Assembly: GCF_900461525.1 (NCBI RefSeq)
Contig: NZ_UGOD01000001.1
Coordinates: 1,457,001 to 1,521,000 of the forward strand
Length of the DNA: 64,000 nt
Reading direction: 5' to 3'
Origin: Legionella busanensis
GTDB taxonomy: Bacteria > Pseudomonadota > Gammaproteobacteria > Legionellales > Legionellaceae
The notes under the pieces were generated by a model, which saw nothing but the letters and a program-made list of their open reading frames with translations, was not told where the DNA came from and searched no databases. Positions within the stretch are counted from its first letter, which is position 1. The number at the start of each line of letters is the position of its first letter. The position numbers and the translations under genes were made by a program. This document shows, piece by piece, positions 47,743 through 57,362 of the stretch.

Positions 47743-49053
47743 ATGAAAATAAGGATTAGTATATTTTTATTATTATTTTTAAGCCAAGTATTTAAGGTTA
47801 ACGCTTTAACTCAAGAAGAAAATAAGATAATTCATTATTTAAAAGCTAGTTCCCAAGAACAGCTCCATTTATTAGAAGATATAGTCAATACCAACAGCGG
47901 CACTACTAATATAAATGGTGTTAAAAAAGTAGGTGAATATTTAGAGTCGGAATTAAAACAACTTGGATTTACTACCCAATGGAAAAGTTTACCTGCTAAG
48001 ATGAATCGAGCTGATACATTAATTGCTTATCATCAAGGTAATAAAGGGAAGCGATTTTTGTTAATAGGTCATCTTGATACAGTTTTTCCTGCTAGTAGTT
48101 CCTTTCAGCGTTTTAATTTAAAGGGAAATATTGCAACAGGACCAGGTGTTATCGATGCAAAAGGTGGCGATGTTGTAATCATTTACGCTTTAAAAGCCTT
48201 AGCTAAAGTAGGTGCATTGCAAGATGCAACAATAACGGTTGTGTTTACAGGTGATGAAGAAGACTCTGGAAGACCCACCTCTCTTTCTAGAAGACCTTTG
48301 ATTGATGCAGCAACTCATAGTGACGTTGCGTTAGATTTTGAATGGGCAATATCATCTGATACTGCTACTGTAGCACGTAGAGGTATTGAAGATTGGGTAA
48401 TTAAAACCGAGGGAAATGAGGCACATTCTTCCCAAATTTTTAAACCAGACGTTGGTAACGGTGCTATTTTTGAACTTAATCGCATTTTAGATACTCTACG
48501 AATGCTTCTTTCCAAAGAACAGTATTTAACATTCAATCCCGGATTAATTATGGGTGGTACTACAATTGAAGTGAATAGTGATGGAAGTAATCTTGTTTTT
48601 GGAAAACCCAATGTCATAGCTAAAAAGGCTATAGCAGAGGGGGATATTCGTTTTTTAACAGAACAGCAAAAAGAGAGTGCTAAGAAAACAATATTGTCTA
48701 TTTTAAAGCAGAATTTGCCTGGTACAACAGCCGAAATTATCTTTAAAGATGGTATTCCATCAATGACGCCTAGGAAGGCTAATCTAAAATTATTAACTAT
48801 TTATAGCAATATAAGCTCACAATTAGGATTAGGCAAAGTTACAGCGCTTGATCCCGGCATGAGAGGCGCTGGTGATATATCATATATTGCTGCTAAAGTA
48901 CCTTATGCTTTAGCTGGCTTAGGTCCTGTTGGCAGTGGTGCGCATTCTGCAAAAGAAACACTTAATGTTGCATCGTTACTAACTCAGACTGAGCGTATTG
49001 CATTATTAATGTATCAGTTGCTTAATAATCCAGGCTTATTTGACACTAAATAA
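47743..49053 (+). CDS. Secreted M20-family metallopeptidase (glutamate-carboxypeptidase-like)
   Basis: 436 residues with a signal peptide (residues about 1-22, MKIRISIFLLLFLSQVFKVNA). M20 metal-site motifs: GHLDTVF (His, Asp), VIDAKGGDVV (bridging Asp), TGDEEDSG (Glu catalytic and ligand) and GSGAHSAKE near the end (His). The di-zinc exopeptidase would act in the periplasm or outside. ATG 47743 is chosen rather than GTG 47737. Predicted cargo for the type II system, but not proven. Confidence 0.87.
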   Translation: MKIRISIFLLLFLSQVFKVNALTQEENKIIHYLKASSQEQLHLLEDIVNTNSGTTNINGVKKVGEYLESELKQLGFTTQWKSLPAKMNRADTLIAYHQGNKGKRFLLIGHLDTVFPASSSFQRFNLKGNIATGPGVIDAKGGDVVIIYALKALAKVGALQDATITVVFTGDEEDSGRPTSLSRRPLIDAATHSDVALDFEWAISSDTATVARRGIEDWVIKTEGNEAHSSQIFKPDVGNGAIFELNRILDTLRMLLSKEQYLTFNPGLIMGGTTIEVNSDGSNLVFGKPNVIAKKAIAEGDIRFLTEQQKESAKKTILSILKQNLPGTTAEIIFKDGIPSMTPRKANLKLLTIYSNISSQLGLGKVTALDPGMRGAGDISYIAAKVPYALAGLGPVGSGAHSAKETLNVASLLTQTERIALLMYQLLNNPGLFDTK

Positions 49054-49254
49054 CTTCTTGTCTAAGCTAATTTTTTGGTAAGTGTTTGCTCGGAACTATT
49101 GTCAGAGTTTTTACTGCTGTAAGCTCTCATTACCTATTTTATCTGCATTTAATTTAATTCTTTTTACCTAAGGATGTTTGTTAATGACATGAAAAGCCTT
49201 CTTTTATGTCAACTTACATTTATTAAGAATTATTTTTTATACAAGGAGGTTTTA

Positions 49255-50526
49255 ATGCGTCAAGTAAAATATTTTCTTTTTGGTATCTTTTTAAGTTGCT
49301 CATCATTTGCTTTTGCCCAAACTTATCAAGGCGAATTAGAAGTGCTTATCTTTGATGATTTTTCGCATAATCAATCAAAGACTATTTATCAATTGCATGA
49401 AGGTGATGAAGTTTATATTTTAAATTTACCTAATACCATAGATAAAGCCAATCTCTTGTCGGGAAAAACTGTCATTATTGAAGGGCAAGAGGTGCAAGGA
49501 GTTAAAGAGAAAACTATTAAAGTAGATTCATTAACAATACCAAACAAAACAAGTTTTTCAGAATTACCTAATGAAAACCCAGCAATTTATGAGACAAGAA
49601 AAGTATTAGCATTGCTGGTTAATTTTACTAATATGCAGGCAACAACAACTGTATCAACCAATACGGTAGATTCTATTCTATACACGAGTACCCGTTCGAC
49701 GCGAGCTAATTTTCAACGTAGCTCTTTTAATCAAGTTAATTTTATTCGTGATACGAACAGTGATGGTAAACCAGATATTTATGTCATTAACCTTAATTAT
49801 GCTGCCAGTGGCTGTAATTATAATCAATGGGCAATTGACGCTAGAAACGCAGCTACCAGAGCAGGAATTAATCTATCTTTATATAGACACCATATGTTTG
49901 TCATCCCACAAAATGTCAGTTGCAACTGGGGAGGATTAGGTCATTTAGGTTGTGGGACTACATGTAGCACCTGGGTGCGAGCTTATAGTCCATCCCAAGT
50001 ATATTCCCAGCTAATCTATACCCATGAGTTAGGGCATAATCTAGGCATGAATCATGCTGCAACTGATACTAATAATGATGGTGTAAGTGATTCTGAATAT
50101 GGTGATGCTGCTTGTATTATGGGCACAGGTGATTTTCAATATTATAAGGAAGTTAATGCACCACATCGGGATAAAATGCAATGGTTTGCCAGTTTTCCCA
50201 ACCGTATAGCTAATGTTACAGCTGGTAGCTATACCCTCTATCCATTAGAGGCTGGTGTAACTGGAACAGGTTTATTAGCATTGAAGGTTAAGAAAAATGC
50301 AACTGATACTTATTATATTTCTTATCGTAAAAATATAGGGCCTTTTGGCTCTGGTGCCGCCCCTTATCTTGATAAGATTAGTATTCACCGAACTCGAACT
50401 GGCGATGCGCATACCTATTTTATCAGAACGTTAAGCGCTGGACAGACTTTTGCTGATTTATCAAATAATGTAAAAGTAACAGCAGTAGTTATAGGAGGTA
50501 ATGTAGCTATTGTAAATATTAATTGA
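49255..50526 (+). CDS. Secreted M11/gametolysin-like zinc metalloprotease
   Basis: 423 residues. Signal peptide (about 1-21, ending SSFAFAQT) and zincin motif HELGHNLGMNH (H257, E258, H261, H267) with a Met-turn-like IMGTG downstream, the pattern of gametolysin (M11) and related metzincins. ATG 49255 sits after AAGGAGG; an upstream in-frame ATG at 49174 would add a non-signal-like 27-residue leader. A hairpin terminator follows. With its signal it is a good type II secretion cargo candidate. Confidence 0.85.
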   Translation: MRQVKYFLFGIFLSCSSFAFAQTYQGELEVLIFDDFSHNQSKTIYQLHEGDEVYILNLPNTIDKANLLSGKTVIIEGQEVQGVKEKTIKVDSLTIPNKTSFSELPNENPAIYETRKVLALLVNFTNMQATTTVSTNTVDSILYTSTRSTRANFQRSSFNQVNFIRDTNSDGKPDIYVINLNYAASGCNYNQWAIDARNAATRAGINLSLYRHHMFVIPQNVSCNWGGLGHLGCGTTCSTWVRAYSPSQVYSQLIYTHELGHNLGMNHAATDTNNDGVSDSEYGDAACIMGTGDFQYYKEVNAPHRDKMQWFASFPNRIANVTAGSYTLYPLEAGVTGTGLLALKVKKNATDTYYISYRKNIGPFGSGAAPYLDKISIHRTRTGDAHTYFIRTLSAGQTFADLSNNVKVTAVVIGGNVAIVNIN

Positions 50527-50537
50527 TAGATAAATTT

Positions 50538-50567
50538 AAAGCCCTTTGTTATAGGGCTTTAATTTTT
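50538..50567 (+). terminator. Rho-independent terminator after M11 protease
   Basis: Stem AAAGCCCT / AGGGCTTT (50538-50545 / 50553-50560), loop of 7, then AATTTTT. Lies 12 bases after the stop codon. Confidence 0.8.
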
Positions 50568-50816
50568 AAATTTATTGCTACTATATTTTACTTTGTTCCC
50601 TAAACCCTTAGAAAATTCATATATTAGATTTGATTAAAAGTGATTTGCCTAAATTTTTAAAACTCTATCAGCAGAATTCAAATTTTCAGTCTACAATCTA
50701 CTTATTAATTACCAGTCAATATTAATTAAAATTGACTAAATTGATTAAAATTATAACTAAATTAATTAATTTATTTATAAATATGTTATTTCCTATACGG
50801 GTAGTCTAATTATTTT

Positions 50817-52520
50817 ATGGTTAAGTCTCATAAAGAAATGACCCATATTTTGGGTTTGCCAGCGAATCCTTTTAACAGCATCATATCTAATGAAGGAATG
50901 GTGAACACTGACGCTTTTGATAGTGTAGAACGAAGATATAATTTACTAAAATCTGCAGGCGCGTCTGATTTAGATTTTCAATACTTACCTGATCAAGGAA
51001 AAAAACTAAGCTTACCGAATGCACCGGGTAAATATGTAGGGTTTTATACTTATTGGGAAGGACATGCTTATTCGTTTCATGCAATTAATGACGGAACTCA
51101 AACTCATTTTATCTACGTAAATCGAGGGGAACCTCATGAAACAATGGATGAAACAAAGCCACCTAATGTAATCGTATTTTCTTTGAACAACGGAGATGAA
51201 GCTAATAATTTTGCTAATAACATGCGAATCGCAGCTAATTCGATTTTTAGTATGCGCGATCAAATGTCGACTTTCCTTGTTAATAATAAAAGTAGAGAGA
51301 ATGCTGAGTTTACTAATCTATTAACAAAAAAAAATCAAAAGGTAGGAAACTGTACTATAGCTAATTCTAATATTGCTTGGCATTTTCAATTAGCGTCAGA
51401 TTATATGCAACGTAATCCGGGCACAGATTTTTCAACAGCTTATGAGCAGACTAAATCGGCTTATAAAGAAATGCGAGGTAAGGATAGAATTCAAGCATTT
51501 AAATATTTATTAGAGGATAAAGATAATTACCTTTATAAAGATGCTTACCTTTATAATTATTTTAAAGCACTGATTAAAGTGGAACGAAAAGAAGGAATAG
51601 CGGCTATTTCAGAAATTGTTAAGAACAATAAGCTATTAATTAAATCATTGATAAAACCCCTATTAGATATAAAAAAAATAAAAAAATTTAGCTATATTAT
51701 TTCTCTTGAAGCCTCCGTATCTTATTCTTCAACTCAGCTAAAAAATCAAATTATTCACTCTATAAGAGCACCACTCTTAGAGGAGTTTTTTAAAGAACTT
51801 AATTTAGAAAAGCAACAAAAATATATAAAGAAGAATAAGGAGTTATTAAAATATGCAAATCCTACTTTACAAAAAAAATTGATTGAAAATGATATTTCGT
51901 TAACTAAATTTGCTTCTACCCAGGTACAAGTACAATTACTAGTGGCTCATCCTAATAAATATCGTTACTACGCGAGTGATGAGGCGCTTAAAGCCAAAGG
52001 AATCAATCCTGAAGAAAATAATTTTTTGTTTGAACAAGCAAATTTTCTTAACAAGAATGAAGAAATTTTACAGATGAAAAAAGTCAGTAGTAATTTTTTG
52101 TTATCAAAAAGTGCTAGTCATAAAGAAGCCCAAATTAATAATAAGCTTAGAATTTTATATTCTTATGCAGAAAGAGGTGATGAAATTGGGGCGAAAAAAA
52201 GTTGGGACGAGCTTTGTCTCGTTTGTGCTGAGCGCAGGTTTTGCCCTTTGGGGAATAAATATTCAATTGATACTCATTCTGCGAAATGGTTAATTAAACA
52301 CGTGGAAGGAGATGAGCAGTTGCAAAAAATTTTGGGTATAAAAAGTTCAGATTTAGTAATAGAACAAGTTCAAGATATTATAATGAAAAAAAATGCTGAA
52401 CTGGCTCATAAAAGTTCTGACTTTAAAAAAAGTTATCAAAAAGTCAATAGTGCAACAGCTAAGGCAGAGTCTACAGCTGATGAAGGTTTAGTTGTGTCTA
52501 ACATACCTAATAGTCCTTGA
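50817..52520 (+). CDS. Effector candidate with H-N-Q-C arrangement (possible clan CE-like cysteine protease)
   Basis: 567 residues, no signal peptide or membrane helix. The N-terminal 190 residues have GHAYSFHAI (H83), FIYVNRGEPH (N102) and KNQKVGNCTIANSNIAWHF (Q174, C179), in the order His-Asn/Asp-Gln-Cys seen in clan CE proteases and acetyltransferases (Ulp1, YopJ). The remainder (200-567) is a long helical, Lys/Glu-rich region ending in a Ser-rich polar tail. No ribosome site is clear. Orphan gene flanked by intergenic A+T-rich DNA. Function is inferred only from motif order. Confidence 0.5.
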   Translation: MVKSHKEMTHILGLPANPFNSIISNEGMVNTDAFDSVERRYNLLKSAGASDLDFQYLPDQGKKLSLPNAPGKYVGFYTYWEGHAYSFHAINDGTQTHFIYVNRGEPHETMDETKPPNVIVFSLNNGDEANNFANNMRIAANSIFSMRDQMSTFLVNNKSRENAEFTNLLTKKNQKVGNCTIANSNIAWHFQLASDYMQRNPGTDFSTAYEQTKSAYKEMRGKDRIQAFKYLLEDKDNYLYKDAYLYNYFKALIKVERKEGIAAISEIVKNNKLLIKSLIKPLLDIKKIKKFSYIISLEASVSYSSTQLKNQIIHSIRAPLLEEFFKELNLEKQQKYIKKNKELLKYANPTLQKKLIENDISLTKFASTQVQVQLLVAHPNKYRYYASDEALKAKGINPEENNFLFEQANFLNKNEEILQMKKVSSNFLLSKSASHKEAQINNKLRILYSYAERGDEIGAKKSWDELCLVCAERRFCPLGNKYSIDTHSAKWLIKHVEGDEQLQKILGIKSSDLVIEQVQDIIMKKNAELAHKSSDFKKSYQKVNSATAKAESTADEGLVVSNIPNSP

Positions 52521-52781
52521 AATTACTATTTTTTCTCATTATTAATGATGTAATAAGGATAAGCATTAAGAAGTTTTAAATCTTATTACTTTGCGCTTTA
52601 AATTTTTATTACATAAAAATTTTATTTTAAGAATCATTATCATTAATTAATTAAATTAGCCCAAAAAATCTTAAAATTCATAGTCCTAAAATCAAATGGC
52701 TATAGATCACATTGTTCAAAATTTGATTTGTACTGTGAATATCCTACGCTTTAAGATAAGAGCGTATCCTAAGGAGCGTGC

Positions 52782-53912
52782 ATGCGTTCATTTATTATTG
52801 CTGCGTGTTTGTTTGCAAACGTAGCCTTAGCAGACGAGATCATCGGTTTTACGGCCTTTGAAAATGAAGATTACAATACAGCTTATCCTCATTTAATGGA
52901 GTCGGCTAAACAAGGCAATGACGATGCTATGTATCTTCTAGGTAGAATGTATCAATATGGCTATGGCGTTAATCAAGATGACGCTAAGGCTGTTGAGTGG
53001 TATCGAAAAGGGGCTGAAAAAAATAATGCATTAGCTCAACTGAGCTTAGGTTATATGTATGATAATGGTAAAGGCATACAACGAGACTTTAAAGAAGCCT
53101 TTAAATGGTATATGAAAGCTGCAGAACAAGGTAACTCCATTGCTCAGCGTAATATCGGGCTTATGTATGCTACGGGCGATGGGGTGCAAGCCAGTGATCA
53201 GCAAGCATTTGTATGGTTTAAAAAAGCAGCTGAAAAAGGCTATTCTAAGGCCCAAGTTAATCTTGGGTATCAATACATGACTGGCGTAGGCACTGATAAG
53301 GATATAGAGAAAGCGCTGTATTGGTATAATAAAGCGGCTGAACAAGGGGATCCTAAAGGTGAATACAGCTTAGGTCTGTTATATACCGGCAAATTTGGGA
53401 TTGCTCCAGATCAGAAAGCAGCTTCTTATTGGTTTTCAAAAGCAGCTAATCAAGGTCATCGCAATGCACAAGCTTATTTAGCCTACCAATATTTACATGG
53501 ACTAGGCACACCTACTGATGCAAAAAAAGCTGCTTATTGGTATCAGGCTGCTGCTGAAAGAGGACACGCAGAAGCACAAGCAGAGTTAGGTCAATTGTAT
53601 TTAAGTGGTTCAGGTGTTGAGAAGGATTATCAGCAAGCTGCCTATTGGTTTGGAAAATCAGCCGCACAAGGCGATCCGGTGGCACAAGGAAAACTTGGCT
53701 ATTTATACCTAGCAGGTTTAGGTGTTACTAAAGATAATGCTCAAGCTTATGCTTGGTTTAAGCTAGCTGTAGATAATAAGAATGATGGTGCTGTTGATGA
53801 ACTAGCGCGGCTTGAACCAAAACTAACTCCACAGGAAAAGCAGCGAGGCGAACAAATTTTTCAAGAATTAAAAAAGAAAGGGGCGGTGGCTGAGAATGAT
53901 GTAGATGAGTAA
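52782..53912 (+). CDS. Secreted Sel1-repeat protein (LpnE-like)
   Basis: 376 residues with a signal peptide (about 1-17). Eight complete 36-residue Sel1-like repeats and a partial ninth (typical unit AxxWYxKAAEQGxxxAQxxLGxxYxxGxGVxxD) make a TPR-like alpha-solenoid from about 33 to 340. L. pneumophila has several such proteins (LpnE among them) tied to host entry and vacuole trafficking; this one sits next to the lsp operon. AAGGAG precedes ATG. Which paralogue it is cannot be decided here. Confidence 0.88.
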   Translation: MRSFIIAACLFANVALADEIIGFTAFENEDYNTAYPHLMESAKQGNDDAMYLLGRMYQYGYGVNQDDAKAVEWYRKGAEKNNALAQLSLGYMYDNGKGIQRDFKEAFKWYMKAAEQGNSIAQRNIGLMYATGDGVQASDQQAFVWFKKAAEKGYSKAQVNLGYQYMTGVGTDKDIEKALYWYNKAAEQGDPKGEYSLGLLYTGKFGIAPDQKAASYWFSKAANQGHRNAQAYLAYQYLHGLGTPTDAKKAAYWYQAAAERGHAEAQAELGQLYLSGSGVEKDYQQAAYWFGKSAAQGDPVAQGKLGYLYLAGLGVTKDNAQAYAWFKLAVDNKNDGAVDELARLEPKLTPQEKQRGEQIFQELKKKGAVAENDVDE

Positions 53913-53998
53913 TTAAAAACTACGGGGTTAACGAGTAATAAGATTACTTGCGGCTGTAAAGTCGTATTAATATGAGTATTTAAGCGTTATAGAAAAGC

Positions 53999-54214
53999 TT
54001 ATTGCTGAGGTATAGAAGTATTTTGAAAAGGAGTATCTTGAGAATCTAGAGAAAGCATGTCAGAAATTTCTTGATGAATATTAAAAGTTGATTCTTCACT
54101 AGCACCTTGATTCGAAAAAAGTAGGTGATGAAATTTTCCTGTTTGACTTTGGCATTACTAACTGATAGATAAACGATAATACTTCCTGATAAGCTTTATT
54201 GGAATTATTTGAAA
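53999..54214 (-). pseudogene. Remnant of a short gene C-terminus
   Basis: Minus-strand reading: a coding-like stretch NNSNKAYQEVLSFIYQLVMPKSNRK in one frame continues, after a frame change near 54140, as HHLLFSNQGASEE and ending FQNTSIPQQ before a stop at 53999-54001. No start codon, and stops lie upstream. This is the C-terminal end of a lost gene. Fills the 434-bp gap between the Sel1 protein and lspK; nothing else is seen there. Confidence 0.35.
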
Positions 54215-54346
54215 ATAGTTAATAAATAAATTAAGAATAAGGAAGCTCTGTTAGATAGTTTATAATTTATTTTTATCTTTCCGCTAAGTAAATGCTTTAG
54301 GTTATGAATAAGATAAGCTTAAAAGTCGTTATTTAATTATAATAAT

Positions 54347-55312
54347 TTATAAGGTATTTAGACTTTCAGAAATAAGATTAACAGATAATTTTCCTTCTCT
54401 GTCTTTAGTTCGCTTTAAAATAGTATAATTGATTAAACTTAAATCATTTAATTTGACATAAGCAATACTCAAAAAGTATTCGCTTTCAATGGTAACCAAC
54501 TCTTTACGTAGATTTAATTTTTTTAGTAATTGATTTAATTTTTGTTCATTCAAAATACCTGTTTTTCCACGAGCATTCATAATGTCAGCTATTTGCTCAT
54601 CACTAAATTTATTACCAAGCGCCATTAATACCTTACGGGGCGCTGTATTAATGTTGATAGGAGTGACAGTTGGTAACGTGGTAATAAAAGGACTAAGCTG
54701 CTGGTATATTTCCCCTGTAACACCACGAACCAAACGTAGCTCTGATACACTTTGAAATAATTGTTTACTAGGATAATAGGGTGGCTTTTGTTTTAGATAG
54801 TAAGTAATAAATTCATCATTTCCACGCCCAGGCGTATAAGGTGTTAGCCATTGAAATATTGCCACTGCTAATCGCTCTTGATCTTGAGGTGGTGTTTTAG
54901 CTAAAACATTACTTAAAAATTTTAAAAAAACGGGATAGTAGTTTTTGTCGCTTAAATTATTTAAGTTAAAGAAAGCCTGTAAGTCATATAAAGAGCCACT
55001 GATGGCAACATTAGGATAAATAGAAGAGTACTGTTTAGGAAAATCTTTCACTTTGCCTTGTTTATCGGCAATAGTATATTGATTTTTCACATTGGCAAGA
55101 TCCCCCATAGCCCAAAAAGCAATAGCTTGCGAAGCAAGATATAATTTATCGCTGGTAATGGTTAGTTGGGTACGATAAATATCAAGTTGTAGACGAATAC
55201 TCATGGCAGTAGCAGCAATTGCTACTAAAGTCATAATAAATAAGGCGGAAATTAAAGCGCTGCCTTTGCCATAAATATTAACAGAAATATTAGTAACGAC
55301 CTTAACCTGCAT
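54347..55312 (-). CDS. lspK: Type II secretion minor pseudopilin K
   Basis: GspK, the pseudopilus tip protein. 321 residues. The prepilin-like leader ends G-SALISALFIMTLVAIAAT (hydrophobic helix); GspK lacks the Glu5 of the other pseudopilins, as here. The rest holds a SAM/helix-hairpin-like insert (ININTAPRKVLMAL, typical of GspK). Overlaps lspJ by 11 bases. Last gene of the lspFGHIJK operon. Confidence 0.9.
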   Translation of the reverse strand: MQVKVVTNISVNIYGKGSALISALFIMTLVAIAATAMSIRLQLDIYRTQLTITSDKLYLASQAIAFWAMGDLANVKNQYTIADKQGKVKDFPKQYSSIYPNVAISGSLYDLQAFFNLNNLSDKNYYPVFLKFLSNVLAKTPPQDQERLAVAIFQWLTPYTPGRGNDEFITYYLKQKPPYYPSKQLFQSVSELRLVRGVTGEIYQQLSPFITTLPTVTPININTAPRKVLMALGNKFSDEQIADIMNARGKTGILNEQKLNQLLKKLNLRKELVTIESEYFLSIAYVKLNDLSLINYTILKRTKDREGKLSVNLISESLNTL

Positions 55313-55919
55313 ATTGCGCCTTAGGAATAGGTAAAAGTAAACTTAACTTATCACGCTGGTTAAGTATTAAAGTCAGCTGAATAGCTTTAGGCAACGGCTC
55401 GACTTGCTCAAGTTCACCAGTACCTACGTTCCAGCTAGGTAAAATTTGCAGGCTTTTATTCAAATAAGCGAACTGACATTTATTTAAGTTATCTAATAAA
55501 ACCCTATCTTCATATTTATCTTTATTTGCTGGATCTAAGCTTGGCCAAGTTCTCCTTATTAATTGATTTTCTTTACATAGTAAACCTACACGTAATAAAG
55601 TACTTCTTTTTTCTGTACTATTGGGGTTGGCATGACCTCCACGTGTAAATTCTGAATAGCTGGCCTGGCCAATAAAGGCGGGAAACAAGTGCATTTCGTT
55701 ACCGCGCACTGGCCTATTGATTATCTGCAGGCTGTCTCTTTCTAATAAACTGATAGCCAGCTGTAAATTTGTAAACCGATCAGCTTGCTCGGTAACGCGG
55801 GCACGTGTATTGAATGCATAATATAAGGCAGAAGAAGTTAAAGTGGCCAATATGGCAAATACCGCAATAGCAATTAATATTTCAAGTAAGGTAAATCCAC
55901 CAGTTAATTTTTTTTGCAA
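55302..55919 (-). CDS. lspJ: Type II secretion minor pseudopilin J
   Basis: GspJ-type pseudopilin with GGFTLLEILIAIAVFAILA as the N-terminal prepilin helix. TTG 55919 gives the leader MQKKLTGG before Phe-Thr-Leu-Leu-Glu, an ordinary eight-residue leader. An ATG at 56042 in the same frame would give a 49-residue leader, unusual for a prepilin, but overlaps the lspI end. I favour the TTG. The body has SLLERDSLQIINRPVRG, a GspJ signature. Confidence 0.8.
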   Translation of the reverse strand: MQKKLTGGFTLLEILIAIAVFAILATLTSSALYYAFNTRARVTEQADRFTNLQLAISLLERDSLQIINRPVRGNEMHLFPAFIGQASYSEFTRGGHANPNSTEKRSTLLRVGLLCKENQLIRRTWPSLDPANKDKYEDRVLLDNLNKCQFAYLNKSLQILPSWNVGTGELEQVEPLPKAIQLTLILNQRDKLSLLLPIPKAQYAG

Positions 55920-56028
55920 TTTTGTTGGGCTGATTAATCTTTCATGTATGTAAATGCTAGAGCTGTTGCAATTAATTTTATCTCTTAATTTAAAGTTATT
56001 TGGTAGCTTTGCTGTAAGCACTATAGGG

Positions 56029-56424
56029 TTATTCTTGTTCATAAAAATACCGATAAGCAGTTAAAGCCTCACTAAAAGGGCCAGCTTGATTTTTACTTAC
56101 TTTAATATTAATTTCTTGAACAGCCTTTAAGGGAGTTTTAGTTATTTTAACTCGCCAATACCAACGTTGACCTAGCATAGTAGTGACTTGAGTTATTTCC
56201 TCATTTAAAGTGGGATTTAATAATTTAAGCTGTAACATGTTTACCCCTTGCAGGGCGATCCAATGACTTACCGTCTTATCTTTAATACGTGCTGTATTAG
56301 CAACATTTTGAGCAGTTACTTTTAATAAAGCAGTCAGTGCAATAGCAATTATAGCTAAAGCTAGTAGCACTTCTATTAAGGTAAAACCATTTTGATAAGA
56401 TGGATTAGCGTATAGGTTTTTCAT
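56029..56424 (-). CDS. lspI: Type II secretion minor pseudopilin I
   Basis: 131-residue GspI with a 13-residue leader ending NG before FTLIEVLLALAIIAIALTALL. GspI initiates the pseudopilus tip with J and K. The body (SHWIALQGVNMLQLKL) is family-typical. Overlaps lspH by 20 bases. Confidence 0.9.
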   Translation of the reverse strand: MKNLYANPSYQNGFTLIEVLLALAIIAIALTALLKVTAQNVANTARIKDKTVSHWIALQGVNMLQLKLLNPTLNEEITQVTTMLGQRWYWRVKITKTPLKAVQEINIKVSKNQAGPFSEALTAYRYFYEQE

Positions 56425-56920
56425 TTACTTTTTGGTTATCTAAAGTTAAAACGCCGTTATGTTTACCTATTAGAGTTATTATATTTGGCTCGGTAGGCGT
56501 TCCAAATATAAGTTTAAATTCAGTCATACTACCAGAGGGCGTCACTATAATAGTAGGACCTTTATTAGTCTTTAATTGATTATGTAAGGTAATAACTGTA
56601 TCTTTTGGAAAAAAGCGGTGGAAAATAAGGCTATTTTTAGGCATGGGTTGCCAATTCTTATCGCTGTAGCGATAAGTTTCATAGCCTTCATTATTGACTG
56701 TTACGCCAAGTGTTACCATTTCTAATATAGCCCGTTGTTGTACAAGCTTTAAGTAGGCGCTAAATTGTTCTGCGGTTAATTTAATTCTTCTATTCGTACC
56801 AAAATCGCCGAACGCAAACAAGGCAACACTTGCAATAATGCCAATAATTAAAATGACAACTAATATTTCAATGAGGGTAAAACCACGCTCATTTTGCGTC
56901 CCAGTTACCAATTTCTGCAT
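56405..56920 (-). CDS. lspH: Type II secretion minor pseudopilin H
   Basis: 171-residue GspH with leader MQKLVTGTQNERG before FTLIEILVVILIIGIIASVALFAFG. ATG 56920 chosen; an in-frame ATG at 56947 would lengthen the leader to 22. Overlaps the end of lspG. GspH caps the growing pseudopilus below I-J-K. Confidence 0.88.
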   Translation of the reverse strand: MQKLVTGTQNERGFTLIEILVVILIIGIIASVALFAFGDFGTNRRIKLTAEQFSAYLKLVQQRAILEMVTLGVTVNNEGYETYRYSDKNWQPMPKNSLIFHRFFPKDTVITLHNQLKTNKGPTIIVTPSGSMTEFKLIFGTPTEPNIITLIGKHNGVLTLDNQKVNEKPIR

Positions 56921-57308
56921 CTTTACCAGTACCACCAGGTTGTCCATTTGCTCCTAAAGTAAATACATCCACTTCCCCATGTTCACCAGGATTTAAATAC
57001 AAATACTCACGTCCCCAAGGATCTTTTGGTACCGATTTCAAATACTGTTTCCAATCACGCGGTGCTGGATTACTGGAAGGTTTTTCTACTAAAGCTATTA
57101 ACCCTTGATCAGTTGTTGGATAAAAGCCGTTATCTAATTTATAAAGATCAAGGGCATTTTGAATAGCTAAAACATCTTGTTTAGCTTTAACGGCTCGCGC
57201 TTCGTCTGGACGGCTAATAATTTTAGGTACAACGATAGAAGCTAAAATACCTAATATCACAACCACTACCATGATTTCAATTAATGAGAAACCTTTCTGT
57301 AACCTCAT
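56889..57308 (-). CDS. lspG: Type II secretion major pseudopilin G
   Basis: 139-residue major pseudopilin: leader MRLQKG, then FSLIEIMVVVVILGILASIVVPKI, and the C-terminal Ca2+-binding loop region (DPWGREYLYLNPGEHGEVDVFTLGANGQPGGTGKDAEIGNW). GGAG lies upstream of ATG 57308; longer in-frame starts are improbable. Pseudopilus filament subunit. Confidence 0.94.
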   Translation of the reverse strand: MRLQKGFSLIEIMVVVVILGILASIVVPKIISRPDEARAVKAKQDVLAIQNALDLYKLDNGFYPTTDQGLIALVEKPSSNPAPRDWKQYLKSVPKDPWGREYLYLNPGEHGEVDVFTLGANGQPGGTGKDAEIGNWDAK

Positions 57309-57362
57309 ACTTTCTCCTACGAATAAATTACTAAATAATACTACCATTACCTTAATATTTGC

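Noticed and set aside
52630-52650. Fur-box-like sequence AATCATTATCATTAATTAAT
   Set aside because: Only about half of the consensus matches in A+T-rich DNA, and the downstream Sel1 gene has no iron role; not reported as a site.
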